This document shows, piece by piece, positions 27,001 through 39,753 of a stretch of 64,000 nucleotides of DNA; within the stretch, counting starts at the first letter, position 1; the number at the start of each line of letters is the position of its first letter. The position numbers were made by a program, and so were the translations under genes. Origin of the DNA: Melanocharis versteri (lineage: Eukaryota > Chordata > Aves > Passeriformes > Melanocharitidae); contig VZTG01006287.1 of the NCBI GenBank assembly GCA_013397845.1, forward strand, positions 62,001-126,000, written 5' to 3'. A model generated the notes under the pieces. That model worked only from the letters and a program-made list of their open reading frames with translations, searched no databases and was not told where the DNA came from.

Positions 27001-30000
27001 GCAGCAAACTCTACATAATAATAGAACCTTAGAAGAGACCAATGTTATTTGAGTTCCACAGGGACAGAAGAAGCGTAGCTCTGGCAAGCAGGTATGACAC
27101 AGGAAACCGGCAGCATATTAATGTAAATACAGTAAGAACATTTATGAAGTGAGGAAGAGTGTGCAGAAGCAGCACAGAAGTAAGTGGGCTCACCTCTGTA
27201 ATAAATAATTCATATTGGGATTTCTAAGTGTGTTATTTCTCTGCACTAAAAAGGTTCACAAGCCAGAGCTCAGGGCAGGAACAGAGGGTAAGATTAACCT
27301 AAAATGCAGATATATTTTAAGATAGAAAACAACACAGATCAGAAGGAATATCATTCCTTCAGGAAGCAAGTCCCTCAAGGTAAAGCCATTAATACTACCT
27401 GGAAACCAGAGACACATGAAATAGAAAGTCCATAAATAATACAAAACTCGGCACTGTCACATATGTCATATACGATTTGCAATGATTGAAAGTAATTGAT
27501 AATATCAGTTCAAGAACAGAGAGTTTAGGTGAGGGGTAATTAGCATTTTAATTGCATAATTGGGAATTATAAATTACCTGTCTTATGTAAAGAATAACTG
27601 AAGAGCTTATATGACATGAGCTGATAATTCATCTCTTTGTCTAAGCTACACAGGTTGGTGAATTTAGAGAATCAGGAATTGCATTTCCTTTGTTTTTTAA
27701 TTTCATAGCTCTTCCTTTTATCTATTCCACATAAAGAAAATTTTCCCCCCATCAATTTGCAAATCTAGAATTTTTGAATGATTTTTGAGTCAGAGAACAT
27801 GACTGATACTGCAGGAGTTTAAGATTTCCTGTGGAATGATCTCCCCTTCTCCCTTCTCCCTTCCAGACAGATTGACGTAAGCTTTTTCTAACAGGACTGT
27901 TGGAGTTTAATCCAATTTTTTTCTTTTTCCACTATGAGAAAAGGGCAAGAGCTTTCAAAGATGTGATTCTAAAGAAATGCATATGGCCACTCTCACTTGA
28001 TTTGTCTTTCATCTGATTCTACACTGGTGCCACATCTCTTTGACTCTGAAAATTCATCAAATTATGCTTTTTCACAGAAGTTCAGCTAAGCCATTTCATT
28101 ACCAATGTTCAAATGCAAACAATGATTATGTAAGCCTATAACCTCCTACTCAGCTGCTGCTTTTCCAGAAGATTGGCAAGACAACTGAATGGGTACCCTA
28201 GAGATAGGACAGTTACCAAGAATGCTCTGTAAACGCCACTTTTCAATAAGTCAATCTTTAAATCAACACTTAAGAGGCCTTTAAAAACGTCTTCAGGTGT
28301 GGTTGTCAAATTACTATTTTCCTGAAAATCTTTTAACTCTACTCAGAAAATTCACCTATTATTTGTCAGAATTGTTTGATTCATCTGCATAAAACCCAGT
28401 TGACTGTGGATTCAAATATTATGACTATTAAGCCACTGAAATATTTAACTATCAATCCTGTTGAAATACCGTTAGCATTTCATAGTAATTGAGCTGAGTA
28501 AGATATTCATAATACAAAGGTTTAATGCCAACTCGGACAGACTTGCAAGTCAAGGTCTACCTCACCTTCTGGTTTTTGGTAAGCAGAAGCCCAGAGGCAG
28601 GAGGCGTGTGCTCCGCCGGCACAGGACGCACCTGCTGCAGAGCTCCAGCTCTGCCCAGGGGCTGCTATGGAGAACACAAACAAGGATTTACCCACAGCAC
28701 TGCAGCAGGGCTCCAGCCAGACCAAGAACCCCACCAGGTAATGGGCAGAAAAAGCCTGCCTAGTACAAGAGATGGCCATCTCTGGGATTCCTGCTGTTAG
28801 ACCAGCACAGGTAATGAAACTGAGCTGACGTGAATGATCATCCTGCTGCCCACAGAGCCACAGCCCCGGTGTGCCACAGCAGGGAAAGGGGCACTGCACT
28901 GCTCTCCAGCTGGGAGGCTCAGCACTGGCACCAGGAGCACACAGGTTGAAGGTGGGATCTTGTCCTTCTGTGCTGTGCCAAGCCCACATTCCACGTGTTC
29001 CTTCCTGCTGCTGCCTCCACCAGTCTGGCTGTACTAACGCAGAGGGCTCCTCCTGCCTTGCTCCTCTACAGCAAGGAGGAGCCATAAACCCTTGAATAGG
29101 ATTTGTTTTCATCCATTTTCTAGAGCAGAAGGATTTTCAAATAGTTTTCAATCTTTACTAAATACATAAATGGAAAACAGATCCCACTGCCACACTACAA
29201 AGCAATGATCATTAAAAAGAGTCTCTATTTTAATTCTTCACCAATTCCAAAGACCACTTGGAATCACATCCATTACTAACAAGGCAGAATTAAGTTCTGC
29301 ACTGGCCTACATTTCATATTTCATTTAATATTACGGAAAGAGATGGCACAAATTTTTCTTAGACTCATTGCTCCATTTCCAGCTCTAATAATTCTAGATC
29401 ACAACTGGCATATTTTAAATTAAATTTTTTGTAGTTTAAACCTATTTATCAACAGCTAATTAACGAGGTCTAAATCCTTTGATGACAGAATGATTAAACT
29501 GCATTTTAGCTAATCCATCTTTAATTAAAATGCTGCCAGCAAACCATTTCTGGATGTGTAAAAAGGACACATTTATAGATGCTCACTCTTTAACTATGCA
29601 TTATGTAAAGCCAATAATTAGAAGAACTCACGATTTCAATTATATTTTAATTACTGTTACATATAAAACATGCTTTAATAGATGTAATGCAATACATTTT
29701 CTTTCTTTACAACCCACTAATCATTCCTATTGGGGTGACAACCAAATAAAAGGAAGTTTAATACATGCGATAGTACAGGAATCTTTTTCTAGCTTTGAGC
29801 CAATTCTCTCTCCATTTCTTCTTCGCAGCAGAAAGGTACTTAATTATGTCCAAATCTAAACCACAAATGAATCCCTATAAATCTCTGTTAAAACTCTAAA
29901 AGGAGATTAGTAGTAACTGACCATAATAAAGAGGAGTGCTTTATCCTTATTATTGCACCAGCATGTCTTCAAGTTTCTTCAACTCCAAGCACAAGGCTAC

Positions 30001-33000
30001 TAAAAGCCTACTCATCAGGAAAAAACAGAAGGTGACAACTAACCAATTTTCCTATTTAATTCCTTTCTAATCTTAGGAAACAACAAGAGCCAAGAGAGGC
30101 TTTAGTTACTGGAGGAGCCATCAATTTTCATTTCTTTAGGGTATCCCCCTGCCTCCATCTGGGCAGGGAGGGTGGTAGGAGGACATGGTGCCATGGCTGC
30201 AGCCAGCCCCCCATCACCTGCATTACTGGGAGGCTGAGACTTATAAATGTGACAGTGATATAAGTTCCTTACTATGGCTAAATCAGCTTTCAGTGCAGAA
30301 CTGACTCTTTCTAAAGCTGGACAGGAACACTCAATATCCCATAGCAATTCAACCTTTAAAATTGCATGTTATGGCAATAGATTTTGTTGAGATAAGACAA
30401 ACTAAAATGTGATAAATTACAGTTTTTAAACATTTTTCTCAGCTCTCCATGTTCCAAGTAGTTGTACAACACTGCAAACTGTTTCACAGCTTCATTGTTG
30501 GCAGTGATCTGAATGTGATATGAGGAAACCACTAACTCTATAGGAGAACCCTGTTTACACTTTATATTGTACTTTACAAATATTAAAAAAGGTATATTAT
30601 TTCTTCTGACTCAGACATGTTAAAATTGATTTTCATATTGATTTCTACTATTTGGATATATTAATGAAATTGCTGGTATTTCAGTTTATTTCAAGTTTTC
30701 TCTAAAAATATTTAACATTTAAAACACTGTGATAGTTAAGATGTTTACACCACAGGCACCTATCATGAAGTCACTGAACATACACATACTGAAATAACCA
30801 CAAAACAAGATCTGAGCTGCCCCCTAATTTGATTTACATAAATCCTTTCCTTTTATTTCCGTTTTTGACTATTTCTGCTTCTAAGCAAGCTCTTGGGGGC
30901 AGGGAATATATTTTACTACCTTACAAAGTGCATTGTCCATTTATATTCTGATGAAATAACGAGAACAACAGCTTATTATTAAGAGTATATGAGCAGTATC
31001 TCCTCAAAAGAACATGTCTGGAAAGGTCATTTGGAATATCTAAGTACTTGTATCTAACAAGAACAAATGCTGATGTAGCAACGAGCTTTATCAAGGTTTA
31101 TTGAGAACACTCATTACTTTTTAAAAGACTGCAGTAAACCTACCCGGAAGAGAAAACACACCTCAAAACTTATTATGAATGGTACCTGATTGCTGTTTCC
31201 CCAGGAGCCCTATAGTGCCAACAAAAGCGACAGGCAGACAACTACGACTGCATCACCTCATACCACCTGTTCTCCCAACCACATTACTGCTTTTCCTGTC
31301 CCTCATGATGCCTTGGCAGTATGAGTCCAAGGACAAGTATGTTTAAGGACTGCACACACAGTAATAGTAAACAAGAAGAAATATTCAAGAAGAAATATTT
31401 TAGCTGTTAGAAGCACTGGGGAAGGACAGTAATAAGGCCAATACCAGAAATAGCGTTATGATAGAAGCTAATCAGATATATATTGACAGCTTGTCTTACT
31501 TTCAATTTAATGCACTGCTTCATTTAAATGCTAACTATAGTAACTGCTTTTGTCTGAAGATGGCACTTTGGCCAGTAAGTGTTCTGATTTCCTTCTCAGT
31601 CTACAGAGACTGCCAGAGGAAGGACACAGCATGTAATGACAGCTGTCACCTGACAGGTGACTAACATCTTCTTGGGAGGATACTTTCTTGGAGGAGGCTC
31701 ATGCCAGACAATTTTACTTGCCAGAATTCAGAACCCTGCAACCCTGCCTGGATCTCCCACATGCTTTCTGGAGTAACACAATGCATTGCCTGCTTCCCCA
31801 GCAGAGAACACGCAACTAAGTATAGAAAAGCTGGTTAAGGATTTCAGAATCTTCTAGCACACTCCACAACACTATCCAAATTTTTCTTAAAATTGCATTT
31901 ACCCTGGTCCCAGAAGACTTGAGTAAGATGGTGTGTTTGGCTGGGTCTGCTTCCAGATACTGTATTGTCAAAAAGAAAGTTTTTTTGGCTTGATAAATAA
32001 CAGATCAGACATGTCCTTCTCTAATCTTTCTGACCATGTTTCAAGGGTCCCGGTCACATAAAATGAGTGAATGGCTGTCCAGAGGACTACACCATTTACC
32101 ACAAATTACTTCTTTATGGAAGAATCAATTTTATAGTCTCCTGAATTTCAAACACTTGCCTCTTCAATCCAGTGGAATTACTCTTTTGAGAGCCAAGCCT
32201 GAGATAGATGACTCCAAGGATCTACTCTTGGGGCTATGAAATATCTGTTGTAAAAATCTAGAGAGGACTTATAAGTCTTTGCAAAAGACTCTGAGTAAAG
32301 AAAACATGTATCAACACTTTAACATTACATGGTGAAGTGTCCAGACTAATCTGTCGAGTCTCCAACAATCTTCTGTCCTGGCACACCAGGAAGCTAAATT
32401 CAAGTCAATCCAATACAACAGAACCAGAAAGTGTTACCAAGAGACACCCCCTCCATGCTGTCCTGGAAACTCCCACGTGCATGGTTTTCTGCTCATGCGG
32501 AGAGAGTTTTGCAAAGCTGAACTCATGACAATAAAGCTTTAAAGATACATTAACTAGTTTCAATTCCTAAGGAGACAATCTGCAACTTGGACAACAAATA
32601 CCACTGCAAGACCTGGGGATCAAAATGAAATGCATACAGGAGAGATGATTCCAACAGCTCTTAAGCTGCTGCAGTCTCAAGAAGAAATCCATAATACTGA
32701 TCATGATTCCCTTAGTCCACGTTGCAGAGTACAAATCATCATCTGGGTGAAAGTGAAGAGAAAGTACACCCTCAACAGAACTTCCAACAATTCAAGCTGT
32801 CACGTAAGGCTTGACAAATCCATTTGCCTGCTTTTAAGTGGCACACAGAAAATTGCCTGACTCGGTGGTCATCAGTTTTCCCAGATCTACTGATCTTATT
32901 ATAAAGAATTAAAGCTGTAAAGATTGGAAGATAGTATTAACCAACTATAAATGAGACTAACATTTCACTGCATGGCTAAAACTCTGAGGGTGTTTCAGTT

Positions 33001-35557
33001 ACGCCACTCATGGCAGAGCCTCCACTAGGAGCAAATCAAACAAGAATTCCAGTCCTTAGCTAACCGCATAATGTCTAGAACCGTTAAAAGAATGAAAGAA
33101 CTTTTGTCCTGATGCCGCATGTCTACTTAAAGGTTGAAACTGTTTATGCCAAGATGTAAAACTGCATAGCAGAGTCCTGTCTGTGGGGAGGCACAGCCCA
33201 GCTCTTGCACCAGAATTATGTAATCTGTTCTCTCTACACAGAAGATTTGTTACCCACCAACCCTGGTTCCTTCCCCCCACAGGAAGATGAAGGCACACAG
33301 AGGAACAGGGCAACACACAGAGGAAGCACTTGCAGGACCACATCTCCAGACTTAACCCTCCCGAACTCTCACCCCTTCTGTGATTCCTGCTGATGTTGCT
33401 GGAGAAGAAATCACATCCTCAAAGATGGTTGAAAACTATCTGCACAGTCACACTCCCTTAAAGTATGTCCCAGAGCCTAATGCCACATCCAAGCAGCAGT
33501 GGATTGATCTACAGAAATTCTCATCACTTATTTCTTGCCATGTAAATCTCTGCAACAGGAATCTGAGTGGCTCCAACAGGTCATCCAGGATGCCTACAAG
33601 CCACTAATTCTGCCAGGAATACAAAGTCTAAAATACCTCTTGATTCAGCTGGCAATTATCTTTTCACTAGTACACTCTACATTTCACCACCTCTGGAGGT
33701 GCCTACATGCAAAGAGGTAAACACCTTTCACTATATACAATAAACTTAGCAGATATAAACAGAAATATGGGCTTTATTTGCCATTCCTCACAATGTGAGA
33801 ACAGATGAGATCAGTGCTGAAACTCCACCAACAGGCTATGGATGCAGTCACTCTTACCATCAGGTTTGACAGGTCTCCACAAACATGAGGCAAAAAGATC
33901 TGGCTCATGCCCTGAGCACCAGCAGAGGACCAAGAGCAGGAGGATGGTAAAAGACCAGGACTGTTGAAGACCATGGAACATCAGGGAGCAGTGAGGGCTG
34001 CTGAATTCTCTGAACTCGAGGTGGTTAGGAACTGCCCATTGGTTTGATCAGACACGTGCATTTTTACACTTAACTTCTAAGCCCTTCCTTAAAAAAGTCT
34101 TTGCCAAAACAAGCTGGTTCTCCATTTAAAAAGTGCTGATTCTGTAAACAGGTAGAATTCACCACTTCCCTTGTTTATCATTTATATCTTATCTGTGCCC
34201 TTCGGTTTCTATTCAATTTCATCTGGCTTCATCATACAGTTACTAATCATGTGGGGCCTTTTGTTTAAGCACCCAAGTAGCCCCCAACAGAACCAGAATG
34301 TTCCTTAAAGAATTGTCTGTATTTACCAAAATGGCTGTTCTTGGATAATGCTGTGTGTAGGCCCTCACATTTCTCAAGAAAGAAGTGCTCCTTCCCATCA
34401 CTTTCAAAATGGAGCTGACATCAGAAGACATCAGCTGTGACTTTCCAAGCAGACATCAGGCACAGAAGTAATACAGCGAGACATCTAAAAAACATTACCT
34501 TGGACTAGAGTCATTCCCCCTGAGGTAATTAAGCCATTGTTCTGATGTATATACAAACATCTCATTAGCTGTTTCTGAGAGCTTACTACACAGAGGACAT
34601 GTTCAGTTGTTTGCGAACTCTCACATCTAAATTATTTCCAGATCACAAGTGCAGTATTCTCTAGCTTTCATCTAAATTCTTTCTTCTTAAACTTATGACC
34701 TCTTTCTTTTTTATATTAAAAAATGTTATATTAATAGGCTCAACTAATCAAATGATCCAGATCTTACTGCTCAATTCCCACCACTGTGATAACCTACTGA
34801 CTTTCAAAGGTCTAGACCTACATGATTTATTGAGATCTAGAAATTTCTTCTGAGATCTCAATACCGCCAGATTTAACATCATCTCCTTTGCAACTTCACT
34901 TGTGAAAAAAGAACAAGTGTTAGAAGATTACTTGTTCCTGACAACCACTTCTGTCAGTTAGCCAGGCTTAAATCCACTGCATGTGTACCTTATTAATATG
35001 GTTATACAGCTAATCCCCATGTTGTGTGATAATAAGTGAAATGCACTGCTGAAGGCTAAATATATTACAGCCATGGAATTAACTTTATCAACTAAATGTA
35101 AACTAAATAAAAATTAAATCCTGTTTTCTTTAATAAGATGTCCTTCATAACAGCACATTAATTCAAATTAATTAAATACTTCTCCTCCTCTACTGGAACT
35201 TCATATCAGCACTGTCATAGTTGCCAAACAAGCTTTTCTCACCATGAATTCAACCTGATATTACCCATAACCCCAGTCTGCACCTGCTGGTTGCTCCCTC
35301 TCCTACTGCCCCAGCATAAATCAGAACCGGATGATCTGCTAAAATTTAAACCATGTTTTAGAATTTCTATATTGAATATGTATATGGATAGTAAAATATT
35401 TAGGACACAGTAACAGCCAACAATATTCATTCATATTGTCATGGAAAAAATGTGCACAGTTTTTCCCTTTTAGTACTCACTGAAGAAGAAATGGAACTGC
35501 TAAAGGAGATCTGTCTCCATCCTGGCTTCATTTAATAAAGTTAATAATGGAATTATG

Positions 35558-35633
35558 TTTATATATATATACACATATATACATACATGCATATATATAT
35601 ATACATACATATGCATGTATGTATGTATGTATA
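35558..35633 (+). repeat. AT/GT-rich alternating microsatellite with palindromic part
   Basis: A 76-bp run of alternating purine and pyrimidine consists of TATA, ACAT, GCAT and GTAT steps, ending in a TATG repeat (ATGTATGTATGTATG). Within it ACATACAT-ATGC-ATGTATGT forms an 8-bp-arm hairpin. Confidence 0.93.
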
Positions 35634-36367
35634 AAACCTGCATTTTTAAAAGGACTACTTATTTAACTACAGATGTCGGATGACTGGTAATTCCACCAAA
35701 CCAATTCCTTTTTCGCTTCATTTTTGAGTTCAGTTGCTTTTATTTGTCCTCAATTATCCAGCAGAAACCAGTAACATCAATAAAAAAATGTCAATTTTGA
35801 TCTGCCTCATAAGATGCAAGAGCTCTAGATAGATTTTCAGTCAGCAGACAGGGTGACTAGAACAGCTATTATTAACAGCTGTTAGACAGAGTGGCAGGAC
35901 CAGAAGACAGCTCCTTGGATTTAGGCCGGATTAAGTGGATACTGTACCCAAACAGACCTTCAAGCACTGTAAATAACTTTAAAACTCTACATTGTGGCTG
36001 TACTCTCTCTGCTGTCAGAACTGGTTAGGTCACATCATGAGATGGTTTATAGCGAAGTGACAAGGACTTTGCTGAATTGCAAACAGTATATGGCTTATCA
36101 TAATAAATTAAAATTACTTAATACAGGTACTGGAGCAAAGGTCTACAAGAAAGAGTGAGGCAAAGAAGATTGGCATAGAACTCATCAGAAAATCGCAATA
36201 GGAGAGGAGAAAATACAGCAGTTTTGCTAGAAAGTTCGCTAGCTTTTAAATAACATATCCTGCTTCTCCCCATGCTATCAAATCATTCTTTGGTGTCTTA
36301 GGTTACAATGTAAGATGCAACCAAAAGTATGTATTCTATTACCATCTTCATACGCTGTTAAAAACAG

Positions 36368-36850
36368 GTGGGGCCGTGTTCCTTATCTCTTCCATGACTC
36401 ATCCCTGATAACTCCCTCCGGGGGCTATCTTCTGCTAATGGGCCATGGGGCCTCACTGCATGACTCATAAAATTACATCATCCCATTGTGAGATGCTCCA
36501 CCCAGGGGGAGGAACCAAGCATTCCTACCTGGATATTACCTCAGGTTTGGAACGCCACAGGCAGCCTTTCCTACTGGATTCCCAGGGGACAAGAGCTCCA
36601 TAACCTCCACTGGACCTTCAGAGGAAGACCAGACCCTTCCACAGGATCACCACTTCAACAGAATCACATCTGTCATTCCAGAGGGCTGCAGCCACTATTT
36701 AATCAGACTGCTACCACTACCCTGACCAACAGGGTGCCAGGTTGTATCCTGACTCTGTCATTTTAAGCCAGTGTTTTCTGCCTTTATTGTAATTGTCCTA
36801 TTAAATTGTAGCTCTGACTCGGAATCTCCTGCTGGTTTGTTCTCAAACTA
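36368..36850 (+). mobile_element. LTR resembling avian ERVL-type elements, ends approximate
   Basis: A GC-richer block of about 480 bp has the look of a common songbird ERVL-type LTR. It includes TGAGATGCTCCACCCAGGGG near 36488, a block around 36618-36665 with GGACCTTCAGAGGAAGACCA, CACCACTTCAACAGAATCAC, then GGCTGCAGCCAC, and CAGGGTGCCAGGTTGTATC. A TATTAAATT sequence near 36800 could be the polyadenylation signal. I recognise the pattern from memory of bird genomes and cannot name the subfamily. I could not identify clear termini or a target-site duplication, so the limits are estimates. The 92-codon ORF inside it (36488-36766) is not a real gene. Confidence 0.6.
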
Positions 36851-39498
36851 GTACGTTTGGGTTTATGCCATCTGTATTTACAGTAGACTAGTCAAATAGA
36901 AATAACTTTTAATTGGGCAGATACCCAAGTTCCATGATACATAAATTGTTGGGGGTAAATACCCAGTTTTCCTGAGCCAAAGACAGGACATCAGTATTAT
37001 TCATACTAAGAAAGGAATCAAAGCAAGATGTTTTACAGCAGTTTCTGGTCCTATTTAGAGATCATACTAGCATTTAACTTTCTTTTTCCTTCCATTTCTA
37101 ACATTTTTGCCAATATCCATCTCAAAAATTAAACCAAAACCCCACAAAACATAGAACAGAAAAAGACTCCAAACCCAAATAACCCAAAACAGCTATTGGT
37201 GAGGGGCTCAAATGATCACAGAAATGTTGTCATTTCTTCTTTACCATTAATATGTTCAAGCCTCCCTTATTGCTCTCTGAAGTTCCAGGTTTGTATTCCG
37301 TAGCACTGCAGCTTTGGAATAGAACAAACAATGACAAAATTACTTTTACTGAAGTATTTCGTGCTCTTATGCTAATTACCTCCATGAACTTCAAGAGAGA
37401 CCACTTTATGCAGCATTCTCCTGGTGCCACAACCCTGCTCAGGACCAGAGGCAGGACCAGCTCTTTTGGAGATTCTTCCTGCCTTTGCCTCTGAGCCACC
37501 CCACACTCACTGCACCACAATGGTGCCTGCGTGCCGAACCAACAGTGCTGCTCACCAGTTTCTTTACTGGGGTTCTAGGGAGGAAGATGGCACACAGATT
37601 GCACAAACTTCTGCTGCTCCTTTTCAACAGGAGCATCTCTTCATGCCCATCTTGCATTATTAGTAAGGCTTTTAAATTAGGAATAGCCAAGAAGGTAAGA
37701 GGGTCCTTTCAGAAAGCACTTAAGTATCTTGGAAATTTAAGCCCATATCCCCAAAATATTATAGACTGATTTCTACTCTATCCAAAAAGATCCAATTGAC
37801 CTTAAAAATCTAGCCTTTAAAACTTTAAATTCTACTGAAAAGGTAATATGGAAGAGGAACTAGAGCACTTTTCAAAATTGAAACCAAAGTCTTTCCTTAC
37901 ATTAACAGTGGCTCCTTTGATAATCTAAGCTGAAAGGAATCCAATATATTTTTCACTCTCTAGTCTTACTTTTAATACCCTGTTAGCTTGGATAACGAAA
38001 ATAGATGAATCCATTTCACTTGCAGCTTCTTGTGCACCAGGTGAGCTTGCCAGTCCCCAGCACATCCCAAACCTGCCTTTGGGAAAACACCAGCCTTCTC
38101 CATGTAAGTGAATGGAATTACTTCTACTGCTCTTCATTAGGAAAAATGGGAGAGGAGTGGCTTAGCGATAATATTTAACAATTGTGGCTCCTCTCAGGGA
38201 AGAATGCAGATTTTTAATTTCTCTTTTTGAATTTCTAGTAATTGCAACTGGAAAGGGATGCCATTGTTATAATATACACGATAAGGAAATAAACTGCAGT
38301 TCTCCAAACTATTTTGTTTACTTTCCCACCAAAAAATCAATGTAATAAAAGCTCTTCAAACTGCTACAAGTCATCTTTACCAAGTTCAGATAAGCATCTT
38401 TTTGATCACAGCTAGCCAAAACAAGACCATGATGTACAAAGCTCAGCCACAGGAAAAAAATATTTCTTTGTGCTACTGATTTTATAATACATTTTATCAT
38501 GTTTCTGTTGAGTGAGTTTTCTACAGAATCTCGCCAAACTCATTTACAAATACTCCCAGCTTTTGGGAGATAATAAAAAAGTTTCACCTATTTACTCCAG
38601 CTGCTTCCAGTACCTGCAGCAATCACCACACCGGCGTGAACTGCAGTTTAGAAACTACCCAGACTCATCTTCCTACTCTCATCATTTACCAGCAGTTTTA
38701 TTTCGTTCTTCTTAACTAACCTGTGTTGAGAATCTTTAAAAGCAAGTGTACTGCTCCTTTAATTAGTAATTTCCTGAGTTGTATTCTGCTTTTATTTCTC
38801 CTCTTAATGACTAACAATAACTAAACCCCACTTCACAACAAAAACAATCTGAATAGCTCAACAGAGGACTGGAATTTGACTCTCATGCTCCAAAGGAGCC
38901 CAGCTGTGGAAGCACCTGAGCAGGAAGGAGGCCTTGGATGACTTTGGGGCACACTCAAATGCTGCACAGAGGAACAGGAGACCCAGCTGAGGATGGTCAT
39001 TTGCAGTTACAGATACCGTAGGGAGAATTGGAGCTTCTCTGTCTCCACGGAGACAAGAAATAATGAAAGGAAAACATAAGGTGGTCAAACAGACTTGTTT
39101 GGCATCTCCCAGCAGAGCTCAGCATGGAAACACATTTTTAAGCTCTGGTCCAAGCCTTAGCCCCTGGATATGCTGATCCTTGTCCCAGCTGGCTGAGTTG
39201 GCAGTGTCTCAGCTGGCAGCTTTCTTTACTCCAGCTATTGTTGCAGTGATTCAAAGATCACTTGGGTTACCTCAGCAGGCTCAAGCAGTCCCCGCTTTAA
39301 GCTATTAGATGAGAATTTATTGTAATTCCAGTTTTCTGTTCTGTTCTCATATGAGAACTTCTGTGCAAGACAAGTTCATCTAGCCCCATTAATGAATTAC
39401 CTGTATTAACAGGATTAAAATCCCAAGTATTTTTCATACCTCAGGATGTATAGGCTATGCATTGCCACACTGGCACTTAGTGATGCTTTTTCACAACT

Positions 39499-39753
39499 CA
39501 TAGCATCACTAAGGTTGGAAAAGCCCTCCAAAACCACTGAGACCAACCTGTGATCAAGCCCCACCTTGTCCCCAGCCCAGAGCACTGAGTGCCACATCCA
39601 CGCATTCCTTGGACACCTCCAGGGATGGGGACTCCAAACCTCCCTGGGCAGCCCCTTCCAATGTCTGACCACCCTTTCCAGGAAGAAATTCCTCCTGATG
39701 TCCAACCTGAACCTCCCAAGTGCAGCTTGAGGCCACTTCCTCTTGTTCTGTCT
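39499..39753 (-). mobile_element. CR1 LINE 3' fragment
   Basis: On the plus strand this starts CATAGCATCACTAAGGTTGG and AAAAGCCCTCCAAAACCACT. It continues with ACACCTCCAGGGATGGGGAC, GCAGCCCCTTCCAATGTCTG and GGAAGAAATTCCTCCTGATG, and ends in the GCTTGAGGCCACTTCCTCTT block. This is the reverse complement of a CR1 3' end, so it is read minus. It belongs to a different subfamily from the copies at 6793 and 43732. The four overlapping ORFs here (39415-39873) arise from this repeat. Confidence 0.92.

Noticed and set aside
30102..30347. 81-codon minus-strand ORF with a fairly protein-like composition
   Set aside because: There is no recognised family, no supporting splice or promoter context, and the length is within chance for this window.
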